Below, piece after piece: positions 1 through 9,444 of a stretch of DNA of 64,000 bases. The notes beneath the pieces were generated by a model, which saw only the letters and a list, made by a program, of their open reading frames with translations, made no database searches and was not told the DNA's origin. The DNA is from Stutzerimonas stutzeri KOS6 (lineage in GTDB: Bacteria; Pseudomonadota; Gammaproteobacteria; Pseudomonadales; Pseudomonadaceae). The translations under genes were made by a program, and so were the position numbers. The DNA is taken from the NCBI RefSeq assembly GCF_000307775.2, contig NZ_KK020676.1, positions 1,648,576-1,712,575 on the forward strand. The letters are read 5' to 3'. How positions within the stretch are numbered: position 1 is the stretch's first letter; each line of letters begins with the position of its first letter.

Positions 1-102
1 GCTGGGCGAGAGCAGCTGAACCCCGGGCGGCTGCGCGCCGGCAACTCTGCAGAATGGACCCGGTCTGAATGACTATCCGATTCGGTGCAGGGGAATCCGA
101 AA
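1..102 (+). other. window edge, no supported gene
   Basis: One forward frame stays open from base 1 to a TGA at 70-72 and could be the last 23 codons of a gene to the left. The peptide (ending AEWTRSE) is too short and too unremarkable to recognise. The rest is the leader of the cyclodeaminase-like gene. Confidence 0.2.
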
Positions 103-714
103 ATGCCGGAAACGAAAGGCGCCTGGAACTGGACACTGGCCGACTTCCGTTCCGCGATTGCCGCCGCTCAGCCGACCCCCGGCTGCGGCGCAGCGGCGGC
201 CGTCACCGCTGATATCGGCTTGGCGCTGATTCTCAAGGGGCTGCGGATCAGCGAGGTTCACGGGACTGGCGCAGAGCGCCAGCACCTTGTGCGATCGGCC
301 GAAACGTTGCTGGGCAGGCCTGGCGCCTTTGCCGACGATGACATGCAGGCGTTCGACGATTATCTGAGTGCTGCTCGTCGCGGCCAGCCCGAAAGCCGGC
401 AGGCGGCATCTCGCCAGACCTGCGCCGTGCCACTGGCCACGGCGCATTGCTGCCTGCAGGCGCTCGGCCTCGCCGTATCCGCCTGGCCCCTGGTGCTGCC
501 CATGTTGCGCAGCGATGTGCAGGCCGGCGCTGTGCTCGTGCATGCCGGGCTCAGCGCCGCGCTGATCAATGTCGATGCCGATCTGCCAATGGTCGAGGAC
601 GTCGCCGAGCGCGATCTGGTTGCCCAGGCACGTCAACGGCTGCAGGAACAGGCCGATGAGCGGCTGCGGCGGTTGCTCGATCTGGTTCAGGACGCTGCTG
701 CGCACGTCGACTGA
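103..714 (+). CDS. cyclodeaminase/cyclohydrolase family protein (FTCD_C-like)
   Basis: A 203-residue all-helical protein resembling the C-terminal domain of formiminotransferase-cyclodeaminase, which acts on folate one-carbon units (formimino- or methenyl-tetrahydrofolate). The signature region PTPGCGAAAAV lies at residues 24-34; family members usually read PGGGS here, so the second glycine is replaced by cysteine. The ATG at 103 is preferred over a GTG at 85 because a GGGGA stretch lies just upstream of it. No formiminotransferase or histidine-degradation gene is nearby, so the substrate is unknown. The family call is fairly secure; the activity is inferred and uncertain. Confidence 0.7.
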   Translation: MPETKGAWNWTLADFRSAIAAAQPTPGCGAAAAVTADIGLALILKGLRISEVHGTGAERQHLVRSAETLLGRPGAFADDDMQAFDDYLSAARRGQPESRQAASRQTCAVPLATAHCCLQALGLAVSAWPLVLPMLRSDVQAGAVLVHAGLSAALINVDADLPMVEDVAERDLVAQARQRLQEQADERLRRLLDLVQDAAAHVD

Positions 715-799
715 TCAGGTGCTCGCGCCGGGCCGGCTGCAGCGGCGTGTCTGCTGGCGAGCAGACGGGCTGCGAAATCAAGCGAGTAGTGACGGATCG

Positions 800-824
800 A
801 AAATGAGAAAAAAAGTCTCATTTT
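800..824. repeat. perfect 9-bp inverted repeat with A-rich spacer
   Basis: AAAATGAGA (800-808) and TCTCATTTT (816-824) are perfect inverted repeats separated by seven bases, AAAAAAG. It lies 85 bp past the cyclodeaminase gene and about 160 bp before the alcohol dehydrogenase. The right arm ends in a run of T (TTTTTG), so it could be a weak intrinsic terminator of the first gene. The symmetry and AT-richness in a GC-rich background also fit an operator for the alcohol dehydrogenase operon. The remainder of 715-986 shows no gene. Confidence 0.5.
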
Positions 825-986
825 TGTTGACGGCTGGTGCGTGTTGTTTCTAGTCTGCAAGCCGAAGTGAGACATAGGGTTCCGAAATAACAAAAGAGGC
901 CTTGAGGCCACCCTGCAATCGCCGCTTTTTCATGCACTGGCCGTTCGGTCGGGCGCTGGACCTTGCGGCTGCACACGGAGAAAGCC

Positions 987-2153
987 ATGAGCCACCGCAT
1001 CGTCCTGCCGCGCCTGATGGAAGTCGGCGCCGGCGCCAGTCAGCAGATCGTTTCCGTGCTTCACAACCTGGGCTGCAGCAAGCCCCTGATCGTCACCGAC
1101 CGGATGATGGTCGAGCTGGGTTATGTCGCGCGCATCAGCGAAACGCTGGCCAAGGCCGATATCCCCTGCGACTGCTTTGCCGACACCCTGCCGGAGCCGA
1201 CCGCGGCGTCGATTCATGCGGGTGTCGAGATGGTTCGCCAGGGCGATTACGACTCGATCATCGCCCTCGGCGGGGGCAGTCCGATCGATTCGGCCAAGGC
1301 CATCGGCATCCTCGGCAAGTTCGGCGGCGAGATGCGCGACTACCGCTTCCCACGCGATGTCAGCGAAGCCGGCCTGCCGCTGATCGCCATCCCCACCACG
1401 GCCGGAACCGGCTCGGAAGCGACGCGCTTCACCATCATCACCGACGAGACCAGTGACGAGAAGATGCTCTGTGCCGGCCTCGGCTTCATGCCGGTCGCTG
1501 CGCTGATCGACTACGAACTGACCCTGTCGTTGCCTCCGCGGGTGACCGCCGACACCGGCATCGACGCGCTGACCCATGCCATCGAGGCCTACGTCAGCCG
1601 CAAGGCCAGCCTGTACAGCGATGCCCAGGCACTGCAGGCCATGCGACTGCTGGCGCCCAATCTGCGCGCGGCCTATCACGAGCCCGGCAACCGCGCCGCC
1701 CGCGAAGCGATGATGCTCGGCGCGACGCTGGCCGGGATCGCCTTCTCCAACGCCTCGGTGGCGCTGGTGCACGGCATGAGCCGTCCGATCGGTGCCTTCT
1801 TCCATGTGCCGCACGGGCTGTCCAACGCCATGTTGCTGCCGGCGATCACGGCGTTCTCGATTCCCGCCGCTCCCGAGCGCTACGCCGACTGCGCGCGTGC
1901 CATGGGCGTGGCGGGTGAGGGCGACAGCGTTGAAGTGGCGAACGACAAGCTGCTGACCGAGCTTCGCGCGATCAATCAAGAGTTGCAGGTGCCGAGCCCG
2001 GAGCAGTTCGGCATCGCCCGCGAACGCTTCTTCGAGCTGCGCGAAACCATGGCGCGCCAGGCCCTTGCCTCCGGCTCGCCTGGCAATAACCCGCGCGTAC
2101 CCACGGAAGCGCAAATCATCGATCTCTACGAAACCGTCTGGAACCAGGAGTGA
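987..2153 (+). CDS. iron-containing alcohol dehydrogenase (group III)
   Basis: A 388-residue NAD(P)-dependent, metal-dependent alcohol dehydrogenase. The nucleotide-binding GGGSPIDSAK motif is at residues 95-104. The metal ligands expected for the FucO/AdhB family are all present: D193 and H197 in GIDALTHAIEAY, H262 in VHGMSRPIGA and H276 in VPHG. The ATG at 987 follows GGAG at 976-979. The next gene, a CoA-acylating semialdehyde dehydrogenase, starts 4 bp after the stop, so the pair probably oxidises a hydroxy compound to a semialdehyde and then to an acyl-CoA. The actual alcohol is unknown; a 3-hydroxy acid or a diol is an inference from the partner enzyme. Confidence 0.88.
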   Translation: MSHRIVLPRLMEVGAGASQQIVSVLHNLGCSKPLIVTDRMMVELGYVARISETLAKADIPCDCFADTLPEPTAASIHAGVEMVRQGDYDSIIALGGGSPIDSAKAIGILGKFGGEMRDYRFPRDVSEAGLPLIAIPTTAGTGSEATRFTIITDETSDEKMLCAGLGFMPVAALIDYELTLSLPPRVTADTGIDALTHAIEAYVSRKASLYSDAQALQAMRLLAPNLRAAYHEPGNRAAREAMMLGATLAGIAFSNASVALVHGMSRPIGAFFHVPHGLSNAMLLPAITAFSIPAAPERYADCARAMGVAGEGDSVEVANDKLLTELRAINQELQVPSPEQFGIARERFFELRETMARQALASGSPGNNPRVPTEAQIIDLYETVWNQE

Positions 2154-2157
2154 AGCC

Positions 2158-3660
<1,503 letters not shown>

Positions 3661-3699
3661 GTTCCGGCTTCCACCGGGCCGGCCTCGCTCCGTAGTTCC

Positions 3700-3822
3700 G
3701 TAGGGCGGGCCTCAGCCCACCAAGGGGCGCTCATCCCATGACTGGCGCTGTGACGTATCGGTGCGCTGAAGCCCACCCTGCCGGGCCTGGGCAGTTCGAC
3801 GTAGGGTGGGCTTCAGCCCACC
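3700..3822. repeat. three copies of a GTGGGCTTCAGCCCAC-type palindromic element
   Basis: Two direct copies, GTAGGGCGGGCCTCAGCCCACC (3700-3721) and GTAGGGTGGGCTTCAGCCCACC (3801-3822), flank a partial inverted copy, GCTGAAGCCCACCCTGC (3766-3782). Each copy contains an internal hairpin (GGGCTTCAGCCC type). They fill the 252-bp space between mmsA and the IclR gene and look like dispersed REP-type elements; the tandem hairpins may also end mmsA transcription. Confidence 0.7.
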
Positions 3823-3912
3823 AGCGCGGCAGCGGGCCAGCCGATCTCATGCCGGCAGCGATACACTGCGACTTCCGCAAGCCACTCCTATTCATCAACG
3901 ACAAGGCAGACG

Positions 3913-4698
3913 ATGCGCAGCACTCTTCGCGAAAAAGGCTCCTCCATCACTCGTGTGCTGGAAATCATCGAGGCGGTGGCTGCAGCGAAGGAGCCGCTCA
4001 GCCCGACTGCCCTGGCCGAACGGCTGGACATTCCCAAGGCCAGCGCACACCGGCTGGTGCAAACGCTGGAGAGGGAAGGCTTCCTGCAATTCGGCCTGCG
4101 TGGCGGCCTGTTGCCCGGCGAGCGCCTGCATGTCGCAGCGCTGAACGTCCTGCGCAGCAGTCGGCACAAGGCCCTGCGTCAGGCGATCCTGCGTCAGCTG
4201 TCCGAAGCGATCGGCGAGACCTGCGGCCTGGCGATCCCGGACGGCCTGGACATGCTCTACTTCGACCGCGTGCAGACCAACTGGCCGCTGCAGATCAATC
4301 TGCCCATCGGCAGCCACACGCCGCTATGGTGCACCGCCAGCGGCAAGCTCTACCTTGCCTCGCTACCAGCCGAACAGCTGGAGCGCGTGCTGCCGCGCCT
4401 GCCACTGCAACGCATGGCTCGCAATACCATCACCGACCTCAGCGCATTGCGTGACGACCTGGCGCGCATCCGCGAGGAGGATCTGGGCATCGACTCGGAG
4501 GAGTTCATCGACGGCATGGTGGCCTGCGCAGTGCCGGTGCGCGATGCCCAGGGCCAGTTGCTGGCCTGTCTGTTCAGCCATGCGCCGGTGATCCGCTGCT
4601 CGATGGCACAGCTGCTGGAGTTCGTGCCGCATCTGCGCACCGCCGCCCAGGAGCTGGAAGCCGTGCTTGGCAGCGCGGCGGCGCTGGAGCAGCGCTGA
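3913..4698 (+). CDS. IclR family transcriptional regulator
   Basis: A 261-residue regulator with an N-terminal winged helix-turn-helix (residues 12-55, including AERLDIPKASAHRLVQTLER) and a C-terminal IclR effector-binding domain (ETCGLAIPDG, FDRVQTNWPLQ, GMVACAVPV). It sits in the same orientation 252 bp downstream of the alcohol dehydrogenase-mmsA pair. Its separation by palindromic repeats suggests its own promoter. The obvious inference is that it controls that catabolic pair, with a small organic acid or aldehyde as ligand, but nothing in the sequence proves it. It converges on the PAQR gene with only 1 bp between stop codons. Confidence 0.9.
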   Translation: MRSTLREKGSSITRVLEIIEAVAAAKEPLSPTALAERLDIPKASAHRLVQTLEREGFLQFGLRGGLLPGERLHVAALNVLRSSRHKALRQAILRQLSEAIGETCGLAIPDGLDMLYFDRVQTNWPLQINLPIGSHTPLWCTASGKLYLASLPAEQLERVLPRLPLQRMARNTITDLSALRDDLARIREEDLGIDSEEFIDGMVACAVPVRDAQGQLLACLFSHAPVIRCSMAQLLEFVPHLRTAAQELEAVLGSAAALEQR

Positions 4699-4699
4699 C

Positions 4700-5317
4700 T
4701 CAGATCACGTAGAACAGGATGGCAACGAAGTGCAGCAGGCTACCGACCATCACGAACAGGTGCCAGATGCCGTGCCAGTGACGGAAGCGGTCGTCGAAGA
4801 CGAAGAACAGGATGCCAACCGTATAGCAGATGCCGCCGGCCAGCAGCCAGGTGAAGCCGGCGCCACCCAATGCAGCCAGTAGCGGTTCGACCGCCACCAG
4901 CACGATCCAGCCCATCACCGCGTAGATCACCAGCGACAGCACCCGTGCTTCCGAGCGTGGCTTGATCTCCTGCAGCATACCGATCACCGCCAGGCCCCAG
5001 ACGATGCCGAACAGTGTCCAGCCCCAGGGGCCGGCCAGGGTCACCAGGCAGAACGGCGTGTAGCTGCCGGCGATCAACAGGTAGATCGACAAGTGATCGA
5101 GCTTGCGCATCACCACCTTCGGTCGCCCGCGCAGGCTGTGGTACAGGGTAGATGTGCTGTAGAGCAGGATCAGGCTGAGGCCGTAGATCGCTGCGCTGAC
5201 GATCTTGGTTACCGTACCGTCGAGTGTCGCCAGCACCAGCAGCCAGATGGCACCCAGGCAGGCCAGCACGGCACCGACCAGGTGCGTCCAGGCATTGAAG
5301 CGTTCGCCGTGATACAT
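4700..5317 (-). CDS. PAQR/hemolysin III family membrane protein
   Basis: A 205-residue seven-helix membrane protein of the HlyIII (TrhA) branch of the PAQR family. Conserved features are STLYHS near residues 55-60, the LDHLSIYLLIAGSYTPF block, and HWHGIWHLFV near the C-terminus, which supply the conserved polar and His residues of the family's metal site. Other bacterial members have been linked to membrane-lipid homeostasis. The start is the ATG at 5317, ten codons inside the longest frame, because it is preceded by a strong GGAGG. The old name 'hemolysin' should not be read as proof of haemolysis. Confidence 0.88.
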   Translation of the reverse strand: MYHGERFNAWTHLVGAVLACLGAIWLLVLATLDGTVTKIVSAAIYGLSLILLYSTSTLYHSLRGRPKVVMRKLDHLSIYLLIAGSYTPFCLVTLAGPWGWTLFGIVWGLAVIGMLQEIKPRSEARVLSLVIYAVMGWIVLVAVEPLLAALGGAGFTWLLAGGICYTVGILFFVFDDRFRHWHGIWHLFVMVGSLLHFVAILFYVI

Positions 5318-5415
5318 CGAGTCCCTCCAGGAAGCGCGACCAACCAAGCATGCCGCGTGTGGGTTACGGGATACAGACAGACCGATGATGATCGTCGGAA
5401 TTCAGGGCGCAGGGC

Positions 5416-5520
5416 GATTTCAGGCTTCGGGCTGTTTGCCAGCCTTCGGCCGGCATCGCCGCGAGGCCGCGCCCACAGGTCTGGAGAAGGCAGGTTGCTG
5501 TCGCATTTCAGGCTTCAGGC
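5416..5520. repeat. direct repeat pair plus REP-like sequence
   Basis: GATTTCAGGCTTCGGGC (5416-5432) and GCATTTCAGGCTTCAGGC (5503-5520) are near-identical direct repeats. Between them lies GCCGCGAGGCCGCGCCCACAG (5459-5479 region), which resembles the ...CCGCTCCCACAGG end of Pseudomonas REP elements. The block occupies the 214-bp gap between rep and the PAQR gene, where no coding sequence is evident. Confidence 0.5.
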
Positions 5521-5531
5521 GTTTTTTCCGC

Positions 5532-7541
5532 CTAACGCTTCAGCATCGCCCGCATCGCCGCCAGCGCGTCGTTGCCGCGCGCGGCCTTCACCTCCACCGG
5601 CGCATCTTCCTGGCCTTCCCATTCCAGGTCTTCCTGCGGCAGTTCGTCGAGGAAGCGGCTGGGCATGCATTCGATGATCTCGCCGTACTGCTTGCGTTTG
5701 GCGGCGAAGGTCATCGCCAGGTTCTGCCGTGCGCGGGTGATGCCGACATAGGCCAGACGACGTTCTTCCTCGATGGTGTCGGCCTCGATGCTGGAGCGGT
5801 GCGGGAGGATTTCCTCCTCCATGCCAAGGATGAACACGTAGGGGAACTCCAGCCCCTTGGAGGCATGCAGGGTCATCATCTGCACGCCCTCGGCGCCTTC
5901 TTCCTCTTCCTGCTGACGTTCGAGCATGTCGCGCAGCACCAGCTTGGCGATGGCTTCCTCGATGGTCATTTCGCCTTCTTCGTCCTTCTCGAGCGTGTTC
6001 TTCAGCGCATCGATGAGAAACCAGACGTTGCCCATGCGGAAATCCGCAGCCTTGTCGCTGGAGGTCTGCGAGCGCACCCAGGTCTCGTAATCGATGTCCA
6101 TGACCATGCTGCGCAGGGCGGCGATCGGGTCGTTCTGCGCGCATTGCTGGCGCAGGTTGTCCATGTAGCGCTTGAAGCGCGACAGGCGATCGGTGAAACG
6201 GCTGTCCAGATGTTCGCCCAGGCCCATCTCGTCGCAGGCGGCGTACATCGAGATCTTGCGTGCGGTGGCATAGTTGCCGAGCTTTTCCAGGGTGGTCGAG
6301 CCGATCTCGCGGCGCGGCACGTTGATCACCCGCAGGAAGGCGTTGTCGTCGTCCGGATTGACCAGCAGGCGGAAGTAGCTCATCAGGTCCTTCACTTCCT
6401 GGCGGGCGAAGAAGCTGGTGCCGCCGGACAGCCGATAGGGAATCTGATGGTGCTGCAGCTTCAGTTCGATCAGCTTGGCCTGGTAGTTGCCGCGGTAGAG
6501 GATGGCGAAGTCGCTGTAGGGACGCTGCGTCTTCAGGTGCAGGGTAAGGATCTCCACCGCCACCCGCTCGGCCTCGGCTTCCTCGTTGCGGCAGCGGATC
6601 ACCCGTATGGCGTCGCCGTGGCCCATTTCCGACCACAGCTGCTTCTCGAAGGCGTGCGGGTTGTTGGCGATCAGCACGTTCGCGCACTTGAGGATGCGGC
6701 TGGTGGAGCGGTAGTTCTGTTCGAGCATCACCACCTTCAGCGAAGGGAAGTCTTCCTTCAGCTGCATCAGGTTTTCCGGCCGCGCGCCGCGCCAGGCATA
6801 GATCGACTGGTCGTCATCGCCGACCACGGTGAAGTGCGCCCGCTCCTGTACGAGGAGTTTCACCAGCAGGTACTGGCTGGCGTTGGTGTCCTGATATTCG
6901 TCCACCAGCATGTAGCGCACCTTGTTGCGCCACTTCTCCAGTACCTCGGGGTGGTTCTGGAACAACTTCACCGGCTGCATGATCAGATCGTCGAAATCCA
7001 CCGCGTTGTAGGCCTTGAGCGTGCGCTGGTAGTGGGTGTAGACGATCGCTGCGGTCTGCTCCTTGGGGTTGCGTGCGTTGGCCAGCGCGTCCTCGGGGGT
7101 GATCAGGTCGTTCTTCCAGTTGCCGATGTAGCCCTTGATTTCGTCGACGCCGTCATCACCGGCATATTCCTTCTGCATGATGTCGGTCAGCAGGGCCTTG
7201 ATGTCGCCCTCGTCGAAGATCGAGAAGCCGGGCTTGTAGCCGAGCTTGGCGTATTCCTTGCGGATGATGTTCAGGCCGAGGTTGTGGAAGGTCGAAACCG
7301 TCAGGCCGCGGCCTTCGCCACCACGCAGCAGGCTGCTGACGCGCTCTTTCATCTCGCGTGCGGCCTTGTTGGTGAAGGTCACGGCGACGATGTACTGGGC
7401 GCGGATGCCGCACTGCTGGATCAGGTAGGCGATCTTGCGGGTGATCACGCTGGTCTTGCCGGAGCCGGCGCCGGCGAGCACCAGCATGGGGCCGCCGACG
7501 TAGTTCACGGCTTCCTGTTGCCGAGGATTGAGTCGGGACAT
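5532..7541 (-). CDS. rep: ATP-dependent DNA helicase Rep
   Basis: A 669-residue superfamily 1A 3'-5' DNA helicase that removes proteins ahead of replication forks and supports restart. The Walker A motif GAGSGKT is at residues 24-30. Motif II reads DEYQDTN, followed by GDDDQSIYAWRGA, and motif VI is VGITRARQNL. Length and motif order match Rep rather than the longer UvrD. The ATG at 7541 opens directly with MSRLNPRQQEAV, the normal Rep start. It stands alone on the minus strand, divergent from the GGDEF-EAL gene. Confidence 0.96.
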   Translation of the reverse strand: MSRLNPRQQEAVNYVGGPMLVLAGAGSGKTSVITRKIAYLIQQCGIRAQYIVAVTFTNKAAREMKERVSSLLRGGEGRGLTVSTFHNLGLNIIRKEYAKLGYKPGFSIFDEGDIKALLTDIMQKEYAGDDGVDEIKGYIGNWKNDLITPEDALANARNPKEQTAAIVYTHYQRTLKAYNAVDFDDLIMQPVKLFQNHPEVLEKWRNKVRYMLVDEYQDTNASQYLLVKLLVQERAHFTVVGDDDQSIYAWRGARPENLMQLKEDFPSLKVVMLEQNYRSTSRILKCANVLIANNPHAFEKQLWSEMGHGDAIRVIRCRNEEAEAERVAVEILTLHLKTQRPYSDFAILYRGNYQAKLIELKLQHHQIPYRLSGGTSFFARQEVKDLMSYFRLLVNPDDDNAFLRVINVPRREIGSTTLEKLGNYATARKISMYAACDEMGLGEHLDSRFTDRLSRFKRYMDNLRQQCAQNDPIAALRSMVMDIDYETWVRSQTSSDKAADFRMGNVWFLIDALKNTLEKDEEGEMTIEEAIAKLVLRDMLERQQEEEEGAEGVQMMTLHASKGLEFPYVFILGMEEEILPHRSSIEADTIEEERRLAYVGITRARQNLAMTFAAKRKQYGEIIECMPSRFLDELPQEDLEWEGQEDAPVEVKAARGNDALAAMRAMLKR

Positions 7542-7758
7542 GTCGTTCAGGTCGTTCGAAGCGGGGACGGGAGTTTAACAGGCTGGTGCGCCGATGCTGG
7601 TCCGTTGCATGCTTGCTAAAGCGCCGATCGTCGCGCCCGGGGCTTGGCTGGGGCAAATAATCGATTAGTCTTGTGCGTTGCCGGAGGCAGTTGCATAGGG
7701 ACGGTGCGGGAACCGGGCGCGCACGGCGCGTCTTCAACCTATCGAGTCCGGAGGCTGC

Positions 7759-9408
7759 GTGCCAGCGCCCGTCCAATCCATGCCGCTGCTGTTGATCGCC
7801 GATCAGCCCGAATGGGCCGAGCGGCTGCGCGCCTGCCTTTCACCCGGCAAGGAGCAGTTGGTCGTCGCGCAAGACCCTGACGCCGCCCGCGCACAGCTTG
7901 AATCGCCCTGCGTGCTGCTGACCACGCCGCAGTGCCGGCCAGCGGCCGGGCGCTACCCCTGGCCGCTGATCCTGCTGCTCGATGACGAGCCTGCGGAGCC
8001 GCCGGAAGGTGCGGTGGATTGGCTGGTGGCCGATCAGTTGAGTGCCGAGGTGCTGCGCCGCTGCCTGCGCTACGTGCGCGAGCGCTGCAACCTGCAGGGC
8101 ACGCTGCAACGACTCGCCGAGCAGGACCCGCATACCGGCATCGTCAATCGCCAGGGCTTCCAGGCGCTGCTGCCCGATGCCCTGGCCGGGCATCAGGGGC
8201 AAGGGCTGGTGCTCGGTTACCTGGACCTGGACAACTTCCGCCACGTCAACGACGCGCTCGGTCATCAGGCCGGCGATCGGCTGATCCTGCAGGTGGTGGC
8301 GCGGCTCAAGGCGCAGCTGGAGGTCGGCGACATGCTGGCGCGGCTGGGCGGTGACGAATTCGCTCTGCTGCTCGACACCCACGGCGGCGCTGGGCGGGCC
8401 GAGGCGGTTGCCGATCGCATCGTCGAGGCGCTGGCCGAACCTTACTGGGTGGAAGGCGAGAGCCTGATGCTCGGTTGCAGTCTCGGGCTGGCGCGCGCCA
8501 GCACTGGTGTCGGCGCCGACCCGCTGCTCTGGCACGCACAGATCGCCATGCGTCAGGCCAAGGCTGGCCAGGGTTGCACCTGGTGCTTCTACGACGAGCA
8601 TGTCAGTCGCGGGGCGCGCAGCCTGGCCGATCAGGAGGGCGAGTTGCGTCGTGCGCTGCGTCGCGGCGAGCTGGAACTGCACTATCAGCCGCGGCTGTGC
8701 CTGGGCACCGGGCGCATCGTCGGGATCGAGGCGCTGGTACGCTGGCTGCACCCCGAGCACGGGCTGCTGGGGCCTGATGCCTTCATTCCCATGGCCGAGG
8801 AGAGTGGCCTGATCGTGCCGCTCGGCTATTGGGTGATCGCCCGGGCATTGCGCGACCTGCAGAGCCTGCACGAGGGTGGGGCGGATGCGCTGCACATGGC
8901 GGTCAATCTGTCGTTTCGCCAGTTCCAGGACAGCCAGCTGCTGCCGACGCTCAATCGGCTCATCGAGGAGCGCGGCATCGACCCGCACTGGCTGGAATTC
9001 GAACTCACCGAAACCGCGGTGATGCGCCGCAGCGAGCAAGTGCAGACCGCCATGGCGGCGCTGGGCCAGCTGGGCGTGCGCTTCTCGCTGGACGACTTCG
9101 GCACCGGCTTCTCCTCGTTCGTCCACCTGTCCAGCCTGCCCATCACGCTGTTGAAGATCGACAAGAGTTTCGTCGCCAGCATGAGCGTCCGGCCGGAAAA
9201 ACGGCAGTTGGTGCAGGCGATGGTCGGGCTGGCGCACAACCTGCGCCTGGAGGTCGTGGCCGAAGGGGTCGAAACGGCCGAGCAGCTCGAGCTGCTGCGC
9301 CAGTTCGGCGCGCAGCAGGTGCAGGGCTACCTGGTCAGCCAGCCGCTACCGCTGGCCGAGCTGATGGCTTTCATGCAGGTCGAGCAACGCGCGGGACTGG
9401 CGCACTGA
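7759..9408 (+). CDS. GGDEF-EAL protein with N-terminal receiver-like region
   Basis: A 549-residue cytoplasmic c-di-GMP enzyme. Residues 1-115 look like a worn response-regulator receiver (MPLLLIADQPEWAERLRACL) without an obvious phosphoacceptor. The GGDEF domain keeps LARLGGDEFALLL, but the inhibitory RxxD site five residues upstream reads EVGD. The EAL domain has EALVRW, the ELTETAVM metal-ligand stretch, LDDFGTGFSSF and AEGVET, so phosphodiesterase activity is expected. A GTG at 7759 follows GGAGG; an ATG at 7780 is an alternative start. By position beside rep it corresponds to PA5295 (ProE, a phosphodiesterase) of P. aeruginosa as I recall it. Confidence 0.9.
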   Translation: MPAPVQSMPLLLIADQPEWAERLRACLSPGKEQLVVAQDPDAARAQLESPCVLLTTPQCRPAAGRYPWPLILLLDDEPAEPPEGAVDWLVADQLSAEVLRRCLRYVRERCNLQGTLQRLAEQDPHTGIVNRQGFQALLPDALAGHQGQGLVLGYLDLDNFRHVNDALGHQAGDRLILQVVARLKAQLEVGDMLARLGGDEFALLLDTHGGAGRAEAVADRIVEALAEPYWVEGESLMLGCSLGLARASTGVGADPLLWHAQIAMRQAKAGQGCTWCFYDEHVSRGARSLADQEGELRRALRRGELELHYQPRLCLGTGRIVGIEALVRWLHPEHGLLGPDAFIPMAEESGLIVPLGYWVIARALRDLQSLHEGGADALHMAVNLSFRQFQDSQLLPTLNRLIEERGIDPHWLEFELTETAVMRRSEQVQTAMAALGQLGVRFSLDDFGTGFSSFVHLSSLPITLLKIDKSFVASMSVRPEKRQLVQAMVGLAHNLRLEVVAEGVETAEQLELLRQFGAQQVQGYLVSQPLPLAELMAFMQVEQRAGLAH

Positions 9409-9444
9409 CCGGTCCGCCGCGTTCGCGGCAGACCGGTCTGCGCT

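Noticed and set aside
5385..7619. Very long open frame on the plus strand opposite rep
   Set aside because: It is the antisense shadow of rep; its His/Val/Gln-rich composition and lack of any family motif are typical of high-GC antisense frames.
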